A stretch of DNA of 64,000 nucleotides, taken from the NCBI RefSeq assembly GCF_001436215.1, contig NZ_AYYP01000019.1, positions 1-64,000 on the forward strand, given 5' to 3'. Positions within the stretch are counted from its first letter, which is position 1, and every line of letters begins with the position of its first letter. The notes under the pieces are model-generated. The model made no database searches. It saw only the letters and a program-made list of their open reading frames with translations, and was not told where the DNA came from. This document shows positions 44,168 through 52,555 of the stretch, piece by piece. The position numbers and the translations under genes are program-made. Source of the stretch: Ligilactobacillus agilis DSM 20509 (GTDB lineage: Bacteria; Bacillota; Bacilli; Lactobacillales; Lactobacillaceae).

Positions 44168-45517
44168 TTGCCTCACAAAGCTAATTTGCCAACTTCTGAT
44201 CGTGAACTACTCTTCCTTAGTTGGCCTATTTTTGTTGAATTACTAATGGGAGTAATTATTGGCAATATCAATGTATGGATGATTTCCCACTTTAATGAAC
44301 TAGCCGTCGCTAGTATTAGCGCTACCAACCAGTTAATCGGGCTCTCTGTTAATATCTACGGTTTTATTACGATTGGCGCCCAAATTACTATCGCCCAATT
44401 TTTAGGAGCCAACCGCAACAAGGAGCTACCTACAATTATTAATACCGCCTTGTTTGGTGGTTTAGGCATTGGCTTAGCCTTAAGCCTGCTGTTCTTTAGT
44501 TTTCCCAAACAGTTATTAGCCTTTATGAACCTACCCCCTAATATTATTAGCCTCGGAACGGACTATGCCCGCATTTACGGAGGGGGGCTCTTTATTGCAG
44601 CGCTCAATGCGGTAATGATTGCCACCCTAAGGACGCACGGCTATACTAGGCAGGCTCTAATTATTCCAATGGCAGCGAGCCTCTTTACCGTTTGCGGTAA
44701 CTTTGTGGCCCTCTTTTCTCCCTTCGGCCTTCCCAACCTGGGGGTTAGGGGCCTAGCTTGCTCTGCTTTGTTAGGGAATCTTATTGCCTTTGGCTTAGCC
44801 TCCCAGCTTTTAAAAAAGTATATCCACTTTGACCTCCTATCCGCCCGGCCACATTTGATTTCGGCTAAAATGCTAAAACAAATCCTCAAACTAGGGCTGC
44901 CCTCATCAGGCGAGTCAGTTTCTTACCAAGGGGCCCAAGTGGTGGTGACCATGATTGTGGCGTCGCTGGGAGCCAACGTCTTAATCACTAAGTCTTACGT
45001 TGCTTCTATCACCCAGTTTGTTTTCTTAACCGCTGCCGCTTTGAGTCAAGGAAATCAAATTATTATCGGCCGCAATGTTGGGGCTAAAAACTTTAGCCAA
45101 GCCTACCAGCGCGGACTGCGTTCAACCTGGCAGAATGTTTTAATTTCTACTTCCATCTGCCTAGCAACCTTTTGCTTCATTGAGCCTATCATGCACATTT
45201 TCACTCATAATCCAGCCATTATCAGCTTGGCGCGGTGGGTCTTTTTAGTAGAAATCTTGCTGGAAGCTGCCCGGGCGGTTAATATGACCCTGGTTGGCTC
45301 CCTTAATGCCAGTGGTGACGTCAAATTCCCCCTGATTTGTAGTTTGACCGTCCTTTGGCTAATCTCCTTGCCTTTCTCTTACCTACTCGCAATCGGGCTC
45401 AAACTCGGTTTAGTCGGTGTTTGGTTAGCCTACACTATTGACGAATCCTTGCGCGCTTGCTTGATGATTCACCGTTGGCGCAAAGGCCAGTGGCGTCAAA
45501 AAGTCATTATCGATTAG
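44168..45517 (+). CDS. MATE-family multidrug/cation exporter
   Basis: A 449-residue MatE (NorM/DinF-type) membrane exporter with 12 predicted helices in two repeats. The first starts near SWPIFVELLMG, and the second after LKLGLPSSGESVSYQGAQ. It probably expels drugs or cations with Na+ or H+ exchange. The TTG start at 44168 has AAAGGAG 8 nt upstream; the ATG at 44096 that opens the frame lies before the likely promoter. Its stop is next to a bidirectional terminator. Substrate unknown. Confidence 0.88.
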   Translation: MPHKANLPTSDRELLFLSWPIFVELLMGVIIGNINVWMISHFNELAVASISATNQLIGLSVNIYGFITIGAQITIAQFLGANRNKELPTIINTALFGGLGIGLALSLLFFSFPKQLLAFMNLPPNIISLGTDYARIYGGGLFIAALNAVMIATLRTHGYTRQALIIPMAASLFTVCGNFVALFSPFGLPNLGVRGLACSALLGNLIAFGLASQLLKKYIHFDLLSARPHLISAKMLKQILKLGLPSSGESVSYQGAQVVVTMIVASLGANVLITKSYVASITQFVFLTAAALSQGNQIIIGRNVGAKNFSQAYQRGLRSTWQNVLISTSICLATFCFIEPIMHIFTHNPAIISLARWVFLVEILLEAARAVNMTLVGSLNASGDVKFPLICSLTVLWLISLPFSYLLAIGLKLGLVGVWLAYTIDESLRACLMIHRWRKGQWRQKVIID

Positions 45518-45518
45518 C

Positions 45519-45564
45519 AAAAAAGCCCCTAACCAATTTCAATTGAAGTTGGTTAGGGGCTTTT
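45519..45564. terminator. Bidirectional terminator
   Basis: 14-bp stem AAAAGCCCCTAACC/GGTTAGGGGCTTTT (45521-45534 with 45551-45564), with an inner AATTTCAATTGAAGTT that extends it. It serves the MATE gene and the converging orphan gene. Confidence 0.9.
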
Positions 45565-45573
45565 CACTAAGAA

Positions 45574-45897
45574 CTAGTGCTTCTTTTTATGATGTTGCTT
45601 TTTAACATCCGCAGCATACTGGTGGGCATGCTTCTTCAGATAACGTAATAAGTCAGATTCCGTTTTAAACTCGCGGGGGTGAACCTGACCATGGAGACGC
45701 AAAGTAATTTTATTAATCTTCATGCGTCCCGTCCATGTGTAAGTATGTTCTACAATAAAGCGATTTTGGTAATCACCCTTATCATTTTTTTCAAACTTAA
45801 GAACATAATTTTTTTCAGGCACCATCAACGGATTAACGTGCTCTTTTTCATACGCAACACCGTGAGCCTTCAAAAAATTCTTAGTTTTTCTAAGCAT
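45574..45897 (-). CDS. Basic hypothetical protein with His/Lys tail
   Basis: A 107-residue protein I do not recognise. It is strongly basic, with a central predicted beta region (NRFIVEHTYTWTGRMKINKITLRLHG) and a helical C-terminal part ending KKQHHKKKH, which could bind metal or nucleic acid. No signal peptide and no cysteine. The ATG at 45897 has GGAGGAA upstream, and it ends at a strong terminator, so it is likely a real gene. Comparable small basic proteins occur in lactobacilli without known function. Confidence 0.75.
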   Translation of the reverse strand: MLRKTKNFLKAHGVAYEKEHVNPLMVPEKNYVLKFEKNDKGDYQNRFIVEHTYTWTGRMKINKITLRLHGQVHPREFKTESDLLRYLKKHAHQYAADVKKQHHKKKH

Positions 45898-46021
45898 GTT
45901 AATTCCTCCTTCTGATAGTTTTCTAATCTATTAATAAGTTAACAGTATTATCTAACTACAAAATTATACCAGTTTAGCCACAATAAGCAAGCCAAATTTC
46001 AAGAAAAGTTGGTCAAAATTC

Positions 46022-46049
46022 AAAAAGGAGACTACTAAGAGCCTCCTTT
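46022..46049 (-). terminator. tRNA-Glu terminator
   Basis: 7-bp stem AAAGGAG/CTCCTTT with a TTTTT tail on the minus strand, 9 bp after the tRNA. Confidence 0.85.
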
Positions 46050-46057
46050 ACCATCTA

Positions 46058-46130
46058 TCACCCGTACGGGGATCGAACCCGCAACTCCGCCTTGAGAGGG
46101 CGACGTCTTAACCAATTTGACCAACGGGCA
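46058..46130 (-). tRNA. tRNA-Glu (anticodon CUC)
   Basis: A 73-nt cloverleaf without encoded CCA. The anticodon stem TCGCC/GGCGG holds loop CTCTCAA, giving CUC, which reads GAG (Glu). The D arm (GTC/GAC with U11-A24) and the T arm (GCGGG/CCCGT, TTCGATC) are standard for tRNA-Glu. The acceptor end is odd: U1-G72 and G2-U71 are tandem wobble pairs, where tRNA-Glu usually has G1-C72. It is a monocistronic unit with a consensus promoter and terminator. Confidence 0.88.
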
Positions 46131-46149
46131 ATCACTTAACACTCTTAAT

Positions 46150-46177
46150 ATTATACGCCCGTTTTAAATTTTGTCAA
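46150..46177 (-). promoter_or_regulatory. tRNA-Glu promoter
   Basis: Minus-strand TTGACA (46177-46172), 16-nt spacer, TATAAT (46155-46150), about 20 bp before the tRNA. Confidence 0.85.
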
Positions 46178-46190
46178 CGTTAAAAATTGG

Positions 46191-46715
46191 CTAGCGGGAA
46201 TAGACAAACCGCAACTTGGAGATTGGTTCAAAGTCACGTTGGTAATACTGAACGATTAACTGCTTTTCATCACTTTCAACCACTGCATAAGTTCCGTCAA
46301 AGGAGGCAAATTCCCCCCGCGGAAAACTAATACTGCCGGGGTTTAAAAATAAGGTCTGGTCATGGTAAACACAGCCCAGTTGGTGGGTATGACCAAAAAA
46401 GACCAAGTTAGCTCCCTCCTCTTTAGCAGCCAGTTGTAAATCAGTCATTCCGTAACCCACACCCTTAGTGTGACCGTGAATTAACAACACCTTATCACCA
46501 CTTGCCCCCATCTCAAACAGTTGTTTTTCAGGGAAGGCTGGATTGTAGTCGCAATTACCCCCGACAACTTGGTAAACATCAAACAACTCATCATCAGCCC
46601 GCAGTTCCGAATCACCACAGTGAAAGAAATAATCAACATTGGCATGATATTTATCAAGTAACTTAACTAAAATCTCACGGTCACCGTGATTATCGCTTAC
46701 TACTAAATAACGCAT
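46191..46715 (-). CDS. YfcE/MJ0936-type metallophosphoesterase
   Basis: A 174-residue calcineurin-like phosphodiesterase. Metal-binding motifs run in order: VSDNHGD (usually SDxHG), FHCGDSE, GGNCDY, IHGHTKG and FGHTHQ. From ATG 46715 it has a GGAGGAA site. It acts on phosphodiesters in vitro in the family; the physiological substrate is unknown. It begins just after rdgB ends (46718), the rdgB-yfcE pair usual for lactobacilli. Confidence 0.92.
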   Translation of the reverse strand: MRYLVVSDNHGDREILVKLLDKYHANVDYFFHCGDSELRADDELFDVYQVVGGNCDYNPAFPEKQLFEMGASGDKVLLIHGHTKGVGYGMTDLQLAAKEEGANLVFFGHTHQLGCVYHDQTLFLNPGSISFPRGEFASFDGTYAVVESDEKQLIVQYYQRDFEPISKLRFVYSR

Positions 46716-46717
46716 TC

Positions 46718-47329
46718 CTATTCCTCCCACCAATTAGCAAATTTTTTCATTAAGGCTCTAGTCGCAATTCCCCGGTGACTAACTTCATTTTTCTCACTTT
46801 GGCTCAATTCAGCAAAGGTCTTTTTCAAAGGTGGATAGTAAAATAAGGGGTCATAGCCAAAGCCCCCTGCCCCCTTAGCCTCTTCTAAAATCAGGCCGTT
46901 AGCATCACCGCTAGCTACTAATTCTTCCTTACCAGGACGTGTCACTACGATGGAACAGTGGAAGTGGGCTGTCCGTTTTTCGGCTGGAAGTCCCTTTAAA
47001 TTGGCCAATAACTTGCGGTTATTAGCCGCATCATCGTGGTCGCCGGCATAGCGAGCCGAATAAATCCCAGGTTCACCATTTAAGGCATCGACCACCAAGC
47101 CAGAGTCATCCGCAAGTACGGCCACCCCCAAAGCATCACTTAACGTCTGGGCCTTTTTACGTGCATTTTCGGTAAAGGTTTTGCCGTCTTCGACAATTGC
47201 GGGAATCTCGGTAAAATCCTTTAAAGTTTTAACCTCTAGTCCATACGCCCCGAATAATTCCGCGTACTCACGAGCCTTACCGGGGTTGTTAGTCGCAATT
47301 AATATTGTGTTCTCATTCACATCTCTCAC
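46718..47329 (-). CDS. rdgB: XTP/dITP diphosphatase (RdgB/HAM1)
   Basis: House-cleaning enzyme that converts XTP, ITP and dITP to monophosphates plus pyrophosphate. The 203 residues have ILIATNNPGKAREYAELF, LADDSGLVVDALNGEPGIYSARY-type blocks, FGYDPLFYYPPLKKTFAEL and SHRGIATRAL, all diagnostic. GTG 47329 is within the ribosome site; GTG 47320 (AGGTGA upstream) is equally possible. murI, usually placed before rdgB in lactobacilli, is missing here: the 234 bp upstream hold no gene I can see. Confidence 0.93.
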   Translation of the reverse strand: MRDVNENTILIATNNPGKAREYAELFGAYGLEVKTLKDFTEIPAIVEDGKTFTENARKKAQTLSDALGVAVLADDSGLVVDALNGEPGIYSARYAGDHDDAANNRKLLANLKGLPAEKRTAHFHCSIVVTRPGKEELVASGDANGLILEEAKGAGGFGYDPLFYYPPLKKTFAELSQSEKNEVSHRGIATRALMKKFANWWEE

Positions 47330-47563
47330 CTACTAAGCCAAATAATTATTTTAATCTCAATTAAAATCGTAACACTTTTTTTAAGTTAAATCAAAACAAA
47401 CGTTCTTCGCTATCTTGTTAGCGGTCTCAACTTTTCTTTATTATGCCATTAGTCCTTAGCTTTTTCAATTAACCCTAGCTAAAATTTAATTTCTTACTTA
47501 AATTTAGCCTGCTCTTAAAAAGAATGGGTTATAATGAGACTAGCTATTTTGGGAGGATTTTTC

Positions 47564-48073
47564 ATGACTAATAATTTTTACAAAACTTCAATGGCAGCTA
47601 ACCAAACCAATTCTACATTAGCGGTTACCATTTTGCGTGATGCCCTTATTCCTGAATTGACCGGAGAAGCAACCGGCATCTTATACTGGGTTGGTAAACG
47701 TTTGGCCCGCCAATTTGCCTTGGCCAAGGATGAAGACCTACCCCTTTTCTTTGAACAAACTAATTGGGGCACCCTAAAACGAATTAAGGGCAAGGCCAAC
47801 CAACAAGTTTTCACCCTCACAGGCGAAATGGTCGCAACCCGCCTTAAATTAAACGACCAAGCCGATTTCAAACTCGAGTGTGGCTTTTTAGCTGAAACAG
47901 TCCAAAACCAAAGCGGGTTCATGGCCGAAGCCTTAGTGGATTCCGTTAACATTAAAAAAGGGATTGTTACCATTATTGTCCAAGTTGATACTAAAGATCC
48001 GCTAGACTTTGAACTGTATGAACAACCAGAAACCTTAGAGTTAGTCACGCCAAAAAAAGAGGCAACGGAATAA
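47564..48073 (+). CDS. yslB: YslB family protein (DUF2507)
   Basis: A 169-residue cytoplasmic protein of the DUF2507 family, found next to DNA repair and cell-wall genes in Firmicutes and of unknown role. Typical segments are LRDALIPELTGEATGILYWVGKRLA and the FKLECGFLAETVQ strand region. ATG 47564 has GGGAGGA 8 nt upstream. A TATAAT box lies at 47530-47535 without a clear -35. The C-terminal tail is charged (TPKKEATE). Confidence 0.87.
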   Translation: MTNNFYKTSMAANQTNSTLAVTILRDALIPELTGEATGILYWVGKRLARQFALAKDEDLPLFFEQTNWGTLKRIKGKANQQVFTLTGEMVATRLKLNDQADFKLECGFLAETVQNQSGFMAEALVDSVNIKKGIVTIIVQVDTKDPLDFELYEQPETLELVTPKKEATE

Positions 48074-48090
48074 AATCATAAATATAAATA

Positions 48091-48140
48091 GGACGTAGCC
48101 TAATCAAACTTTTGTTTGGCTAAGCTACGTCCTTATTTTT
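48091..48140 (+). terminator. yslB terminator
   Basis: 9-bp stem GGACGTAGC/GCTACGTCC (48091-48099 with 48124-48132) with an inner AAACTTTTGTTT stem and a TTATTTTT tail. It also faces the end of the permease pseudogene. Confidence 0.8.
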
Positions 48141-49584
48141 AGCTATTTTTTTCGTGCTGCTTAATAATTGGTAAAATAATTCCCAAAGCGGTTAAAATAA
48201 CGGGTGTTAAAATATTTAAGGCAAGTGTAAATGGATCTGGTGAGTAGATCCCCAGCAAACAACACAAGGCTGTTACCAAGAAACACCAAGCTCCAAAAAA
48301 GATGGCCAGCTTATCATTTTTAACAAACTGATAGCTTACTTGGAAATGTTTCTTATGCATTCTTAAGGCAATGTAAGCAGCAAAAACCCAAAGATACCGC
48401 AGGGGCATGGTGGTCGCGTTAAGCTTAACTAACTGGGTCAAAACCTTGGTGGCCCCTGGAACAACTGATTGAACCAAGATAATTGCTCCAGACAGGATAC
48501 CAACCATCCAGATACCATTAGTGTAAGCCCCATACTTATTTGCTTCAAAAGTTTGGTAGGGATAAATTCCTTAGCCTCTTTACTCCCCAATAGCATCCGC
48601 AACGGAGCATCAATACTCAAAATTAAGGTTGAGAATTGACCGATTACGTTTGTCCAGGCGTAAATTACCATCAAACTATTTCCCAGGTGATAATAATTAC
48701 CTAACTTTTGGAAGGCCCAGTAAGCCCCGTTAGAAACATAGCTATCAAGGTTAGCGTCAATTTCTTTAGGGTTAAACATCATCCCCATAGCAATCGTACC
48801 CAAAATGGCACATACCATCACCATAATGGCCAAGGCAATCATGCCCTTAGGAAAATCCTTGCTAGGGTGTTTCATTTTATTAACGTAAGGCGAGATTTTC
48901 TCGCAACCTCCCACCGCAAAAACTAAGATTGATAATGAAGTGTAAGATTGATAATGAAGTGAAATAATTGACATTAAAACTAGGTAAGAGGTGCTTAAAG
49001 CTCAGATCTACGCTCAAAAGATTGGCATGTGGGTTAAGCACTGGGGCGGCTAACATTAATAAGATATAGAGGATGGACATGATAAACATGGTACTCCCCG
49101 CAATCGTTGCTAGTAATTTCAAAACGGACAAGCCCCGACTGGCTAACCAGCAGAAAAAGACGAATAGGATAAAGGTCACACCTTGAACCAACATGGTGTT
49201 CATAGCATCAAATTTATCAACACTTTGAAATACAGCCCAGGCTAAGGCTCTTAAGCCCCCTGTCCCTTTACTAGAAATGTAAGCGACATGGCAGGCCCAG
49301 TAAGTCCAACCAGCATAATAGGCTATCTTGGGGCCCATGGTTGCGTCAACCCATGAGGAAACGCCCCCCTCTGACTCCTTAAAAACAGCCCCTAGTTCCC
49401 CTACCATCAAAGCGTAAGGTACAAAGTAAAGTAGAAACATCAACACCCAAGAAAAGATGACCTTGGTGCCTCAAAAATAAATGTAGCCGTTAACTACATT
49501 ACCGAAACCCCAAACGGTCGAAAAGGCCATTAGAGCTAGGGTCCACCAAGCAATCTTCTTAGCTTCTTTTGCTTGTGTTAGCAT
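48139..49584 (-). pseudogene. Disrupted APC-family amino-acid permease (YjeM-like)
   Basis: Joined across frames, this is a permease of about 480 residues of the YjeM/glutamate:GABA-antiporter group: the start MLTQAKEAKKIAWWTLALMAF, then YFVPYALMVGELGAVFKESEGG, FAVGGCEKISPYVNKMK and the C-terminal MPLRYLWVFAAYIAL block. Three lesions break it: an in-frame TGA at 49473-49471 near codon 38, a 19-bp tandem duplication (48924-48961) that shifts frame, and a one-base loss in a T run near 48549 that shifts frame again. It has a ribosome site (GGGGGG) and an extended -10 (TGCTATAAT, 49638) left from the working gene. Confidence 0.92.
48924..48961. repeat. 19-bp tandem duplication in the permease pseudogene
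   Basis: Two perfect adjacent copies of TAAGATTGATAATGAAGTG (48924-48942 and 48943-48961). Removing one copy restores the frame from NYFTSLSIL into VFAVGGCEK. Confidence 0.95.
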
Positions 49585-49612
49585 AATAATCCCCCCATAA
49601 ATCGGAATTTTG

Positions 49613-49624
49613 AGACAGTTGTCT
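49613..49624. promoter_or_regulatory. Palindrome upstream of the permease pseudogene
   Basis: AGACAGTTGTCT, nearly perfect dyad, about 10 bp downstream of the extended -10 (49638-49633) and 29 bp before the ATG: a plausible leftover operator. The rest of 49625-49713 shows nothing else. Confidence 0.3.
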
Positions 49625-49713
49625 ACACTTTAATTATAGCACTTTCATAAAAGTCCATTTATCAAAATCTTATGAGAATATTAAAAAAATGATATTACTC
49701 TTAAGTTAAACCT

Positions 49714-49754
49714 AAAAAAAGCCTAGCTTTTCCCCAAAAAGAAAAGCTAGGCTT
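49714..49754 (-). terminator. trxA terminator
   Basis: Stem AAGCCTAGCTTTT/AAAAGCTAGGCTT (49719-49731 with 49742-49754), with a T7 tail on the minus strand. Confidence 0.9.
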
Positions 49755-49772
49755 ATAATTATAGTTCACCTT

Positions 49773-50084
49773 TTAAAGGTATTGGTTTAATTTAGCTTCA
49801 ATCGCTTCTTTAGGATGATACCCAACCAAAGTATCAACCACTTGGCCATCCTTCTTAATTAGGAGTGTAGGGATACTCATAATCCCAAACTTAGCCGCGG
49901 TAGCTTGGTTTTCGTCCACATCAACCTTGTTAAAGGCGACCTTGTCACCCATTTCTTGATCGAGTTGTTCAATCACAGGTGATTGCATCCGGCAAGGACC
50001 ACACCAAGTTGCCCAAAAGTCTGTCAATGTTACCCCGTTTGCAGTTGCTTCTTCAAAAGTTGCGTCTGTTAATGCTTTAACCAT
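49773..50084 (-). CDS. trxA: Thioredoxin
   Basis: A 103-residue general disulfide reductase. Active site WATWCGPCRMQSP (Trp-Cys-Gly-Pro-Cys), the buried-Asp start TDATFEE, and the cis-Pro loop MSIPTL. From ATG 50084 it has GGAGG 7-8 nt upstream. It follows mutS2, as in many lactobacilli, and ends at a strong terminator. Confidence 0.97.
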   Translation of the reverse strand: MVKALTDATFEEATANGVTLTDFWATWCGPCRMQSPVIEQLDQEMGDKVAFNKVDVDENQATAAKFGIMSIPTLLIKKDGQVVDTLVGYHPKEAIEAKLNQYL

Positions 50085-50156
50085 TATCATTTCCTCCAAT
50101 TACTTTTTGTAAGTAAATCATATCATGAATTACCAAGAAAGCAAGTTTCTTGCTCA

Positions 50157-52517
50157 CTACTTAAAATAAACGATGGTTGCCCCGTTGCCACCCGCATTCG
50201 GAGGAGCAAACTCAAAACGTTTAACCGCTGAATTGGCCTGGAGGTAAGAAGTAATTCCCTGGCGCAAGGCCCCTGTTCCTTTACCGTGTACAATCGTTAC
50301 CGACCCATATCCTGCTAAAAGCACGGCGTCGATATAGCGGTCAACTTCGGTCATTGCTTCTTCATAGCGCTTGCCCCGTAAATCTAAATTAGGCGAAACG
50401 TGGCTTGTTTTACTTGAGCGTACCACCACATTTTTTTGCTTAGGCTCAGCTTGGGCGGCGGTGATTTTTTCCAAATCAGCCTCGTCGATTTTCATCTTCA
50501 AGATGCCTAGCTGAACTTCCCAGGCATGGTTACCCACCTTAGCTAATAAGACTCCGCGTTGCCCGTATGATTTAACTAAGACGTCATCATTAGGGTGGAA
50601 GTCCTTTTTAGCCTTAGCCCGCCGTAAGACCTTATTTTTTTGTAAATGCAATGGTTGCTCTAAGGCGTTTAGCTGCCCCTTGGCGTCCATCAACTCATTT
50701 TCTTTAATATTTTGCCCGCCTGCTAAACGTAACTGCCTTAGGTCACTAATGATCTCGTCGGCCTTAACTTGGGCTTGCGCTACAATCTCATTAGCCTCTT
50801 TTTTGGCCGTTTCTAAAAGGTGTTCTTTTTGCTTAAGGTAAGCTTCAAAGTTACTGCTCAACTCTTGGTGCAGCTTTTTAGCCGCCCGTAATTTCTGCTT
50901 AAACTCGATAGCATTTTCCTCAGCATCATGCCGCTTACTTACTAAGTCGGCAATCATTTGGTTTAGGTCCTGACTATCTTGACTAGTTAATTGCTTGGCA
51001 GCTGTAACGATACTTGGATCTAAACCCAGGCGCAAGGAAATATCTAAGGCGTTACTACGCCCAGGAATTCCGATTAGCAAGCGGTAAGTTGGTTTTAAGG
51101 TCTTTTCATCAAATTCCATCGAGGCGTTGATTGTTTCCGGCCGCTCATACCCGTAAGCTTTAAGTTCAGGATAGTGGGTCGTTGCCACGACGTAAGCCCC
51201 CTTAGCACCCACAGCGTCTAAGATTGAAATGGCTAGTGCAGCCCCTTCTTGTGGATCCGTCCCAGCCCCTAGTTCATCGAAGAGGACTAAACTACGTTCA
51301 TCTAAATTAGCTAAGATTTCAACGATGTTAGTCATATGGGAAGAAAAGGTACTTAAACTTTGTTCGATTGACTGTTCATCCCCGATATCAGCAAAGATAT
51401 TAGAAAAGACCCCAATCCGTGATTCTTCAAAGGCAGGGATAAATAAACCTGACTGCCCCATCAATTGGACCAGGCCTAAAGTTTTTAGGGTAATTGTTTT
51501 CCCACCGGTATTAGGCCCGGTAATCACAATTGCCTGGTAGTCCTTACCAATTGCAATATCGTTTCGGACGGCAGTTTTTTGGTCTAAGAGCGGATGCCAA
51601 ACTTGGCGCAAGTAAACGTCGTTTGCACTAGAAACCAAGGGTAAGGTGGCCTTTAAGTCGTGGGCATACCGCGCCTTAGCGTTAATAAAGTCCAATTGGC
51701 CTAAAAGTTGGGCATTTTGGGCTAATTCCTTAGTGTAGGGAGCCAACTTTTGACTAAGCTCCCTTAAGATGCGCCTAATTTCCTCTTTTTCTGCCGCCTG
51801 TTGTTGCTTAAGCCGGTTGTTTAGCGTGACAATTACTTGGGGCTCAACAAATAAGGTTGCCCCCGAAGAACTTTGGTCATGAACAACCCCGCCAAACTGG
51901 CCCCGGTACTCGGCCTTAACCGGAATAACGTAGCGGTCATTTCTAATCGTAACCACCGCGTTAGACAGGTACTTAGCAGCTTTCCCCTGGGTATAGTCCG
52001 CCAGTTTCTCCCGAATCGTGCTTTCTGTCACCGAAATCTGTTGGCGCAAACTCTTCAATAAGGGGGAAGCCTCATCGGTAACGTGCCCGTCACCTTCAAT
52101 CGCAACTAGTAGCTCCTTGCTTACAGCTGGCAGCGTCTCTAACTGGTCTCCCAACTGATACAGCTGTTCTAGCTTTAATTCTTCACTTGCCAGTTGCCGT
52201 AAGAAGCTTTTCACCTCACTAGTCGCACGCAAAACCTTGCCAACTGCAGCCAATTCCTTAGCATTTAGACTAGCTTCAATTTCTAGTCGTTTCAAGTAAG
52301 GTTTGATGTTAACCAAAGTAGCTAAGGGAATCCCGCCCTTTAAGCGGAATACGTCGGCGCCGTCACTAGTTTGCGCCAGCCAATGATTAACTTCGTCGAT
52401 ATTGCTACTTGGTTGCAGTTGGGCTACTAGCTTTTGGCCCATTTCCGTTTGGACATAGGTGGCTAACCGGTGTTTGATTTTATCGTATTCAAGTGTTTGA
52501 ATTCCTTTTGCGTTCAC
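50157..52517 (-). CDS. mutS2: Endonuclease MutS2 (ribosome-rescue/anti-recombination factor)
   Basis: The 786 residues have a MutS-like lever region, an ATPase domain (Walker A TGPNTGGKTITLK, about 330-342; Walker B LVLFDELGAGTDP; ATTHYPELK), a coiled-coil segment and a C-terminal Smr nuclease domain (LDLRGKRYEEAM, VHGKGTGALR). It lacks the MutS mismatch-recognition domain. In B. subtilis MutS2 splits collided ribosomes; earlier work described suppression of recombination. The GTG start at 52517 has AAAGGAC upstream. It lies 38 bp after cvpA. Confidence 0.96.
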   Translation of the reverse strand: MNAKGIQTLEYDKIKHRLATYVQTEMGQKLVAQLQPSSNIDEVNHWLAQTSDGADVFRLKGGIPLATLVNIKPYLKRLEIEASLNAKELAAVGKVLRATSEVKSFLRQLASEELKLEQLYQLGDQLETLPAVSKELLVAIEGDGHVTDEASPLLKSLRQQISVTESTIREKLADYTQGKAAKYLSNAVVTIRNDRYVIPVKAEYRGQFGGVVHDQSSSGATLFVEPQVIVTLNNRLKQQQAAEKEEIRRILRELSQKLAPYTKELAQNAQLLGQLDFINAKARYAHDLKATLPLVSSANDVYLRQVWHPLLDQKTAVRNDIAIGKDYQAIVITGPNTGGKTITLKTLGLVQLMGQSGLFIPAFEESRIGVFSNIFADIGDEQSIEQSLSTFSSHMTNIVEILANLDERSLVLFDELGAGTDPQEGAALAISILDAVGAKGAYVVATTHYPELKAYGYERPETINASMEFDEKTLKPTYRLLIGIPGRSNALDISLRLGLDPSIVTAAKQLTSQDSQDLNQMIADLVSKRHDAEENAIEFKQKLRAAKKLHQELSSNFEAYLKQKEHLLETAKKEANEIVAQAQVKADEIISDLRQLRLAGGQNIKENELMDAKGQLNALEQPLHLQKNKVLRRAKAKKDFHPNDDVLVKSYGQRGVLLAKVGNHAWEVQLGILKMKIDEADLEKITAAQAEPKQKNVVVRSSKTSHVSPNLDLRGKRYEEAMTEVDRYIDAVLLAGYGSVTIVHGKGTGALRQGITSYLQANSAVKRFEFAPPNAGGNGATIVYFK

Positions 52518-52555
52518 TGCTCATGTCCTTTCTACAAAAACTAACTTACTCTTGG

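Noticed and set aside
47330-47563. Hidden murI remnant upstream of rdgB
   Set aside because: Reading both strands, no glutamate racemase motif is visible in this 234-bp gap.
47578-48048. 156-codon minus-strand frame opposite yslB
   Set aside because: Ser/Arg-rich shadow with no ribosome site; the plus-strand gene has the expected family sequence.
49471-49473. In-frame TGA in the permease as a possible selenocysteine or recoding site
   Set aside because: Two frameshifting lesions follow in the same gene, the site falls in a normal membrane-helix loop, and no selenocysteine element is visible.
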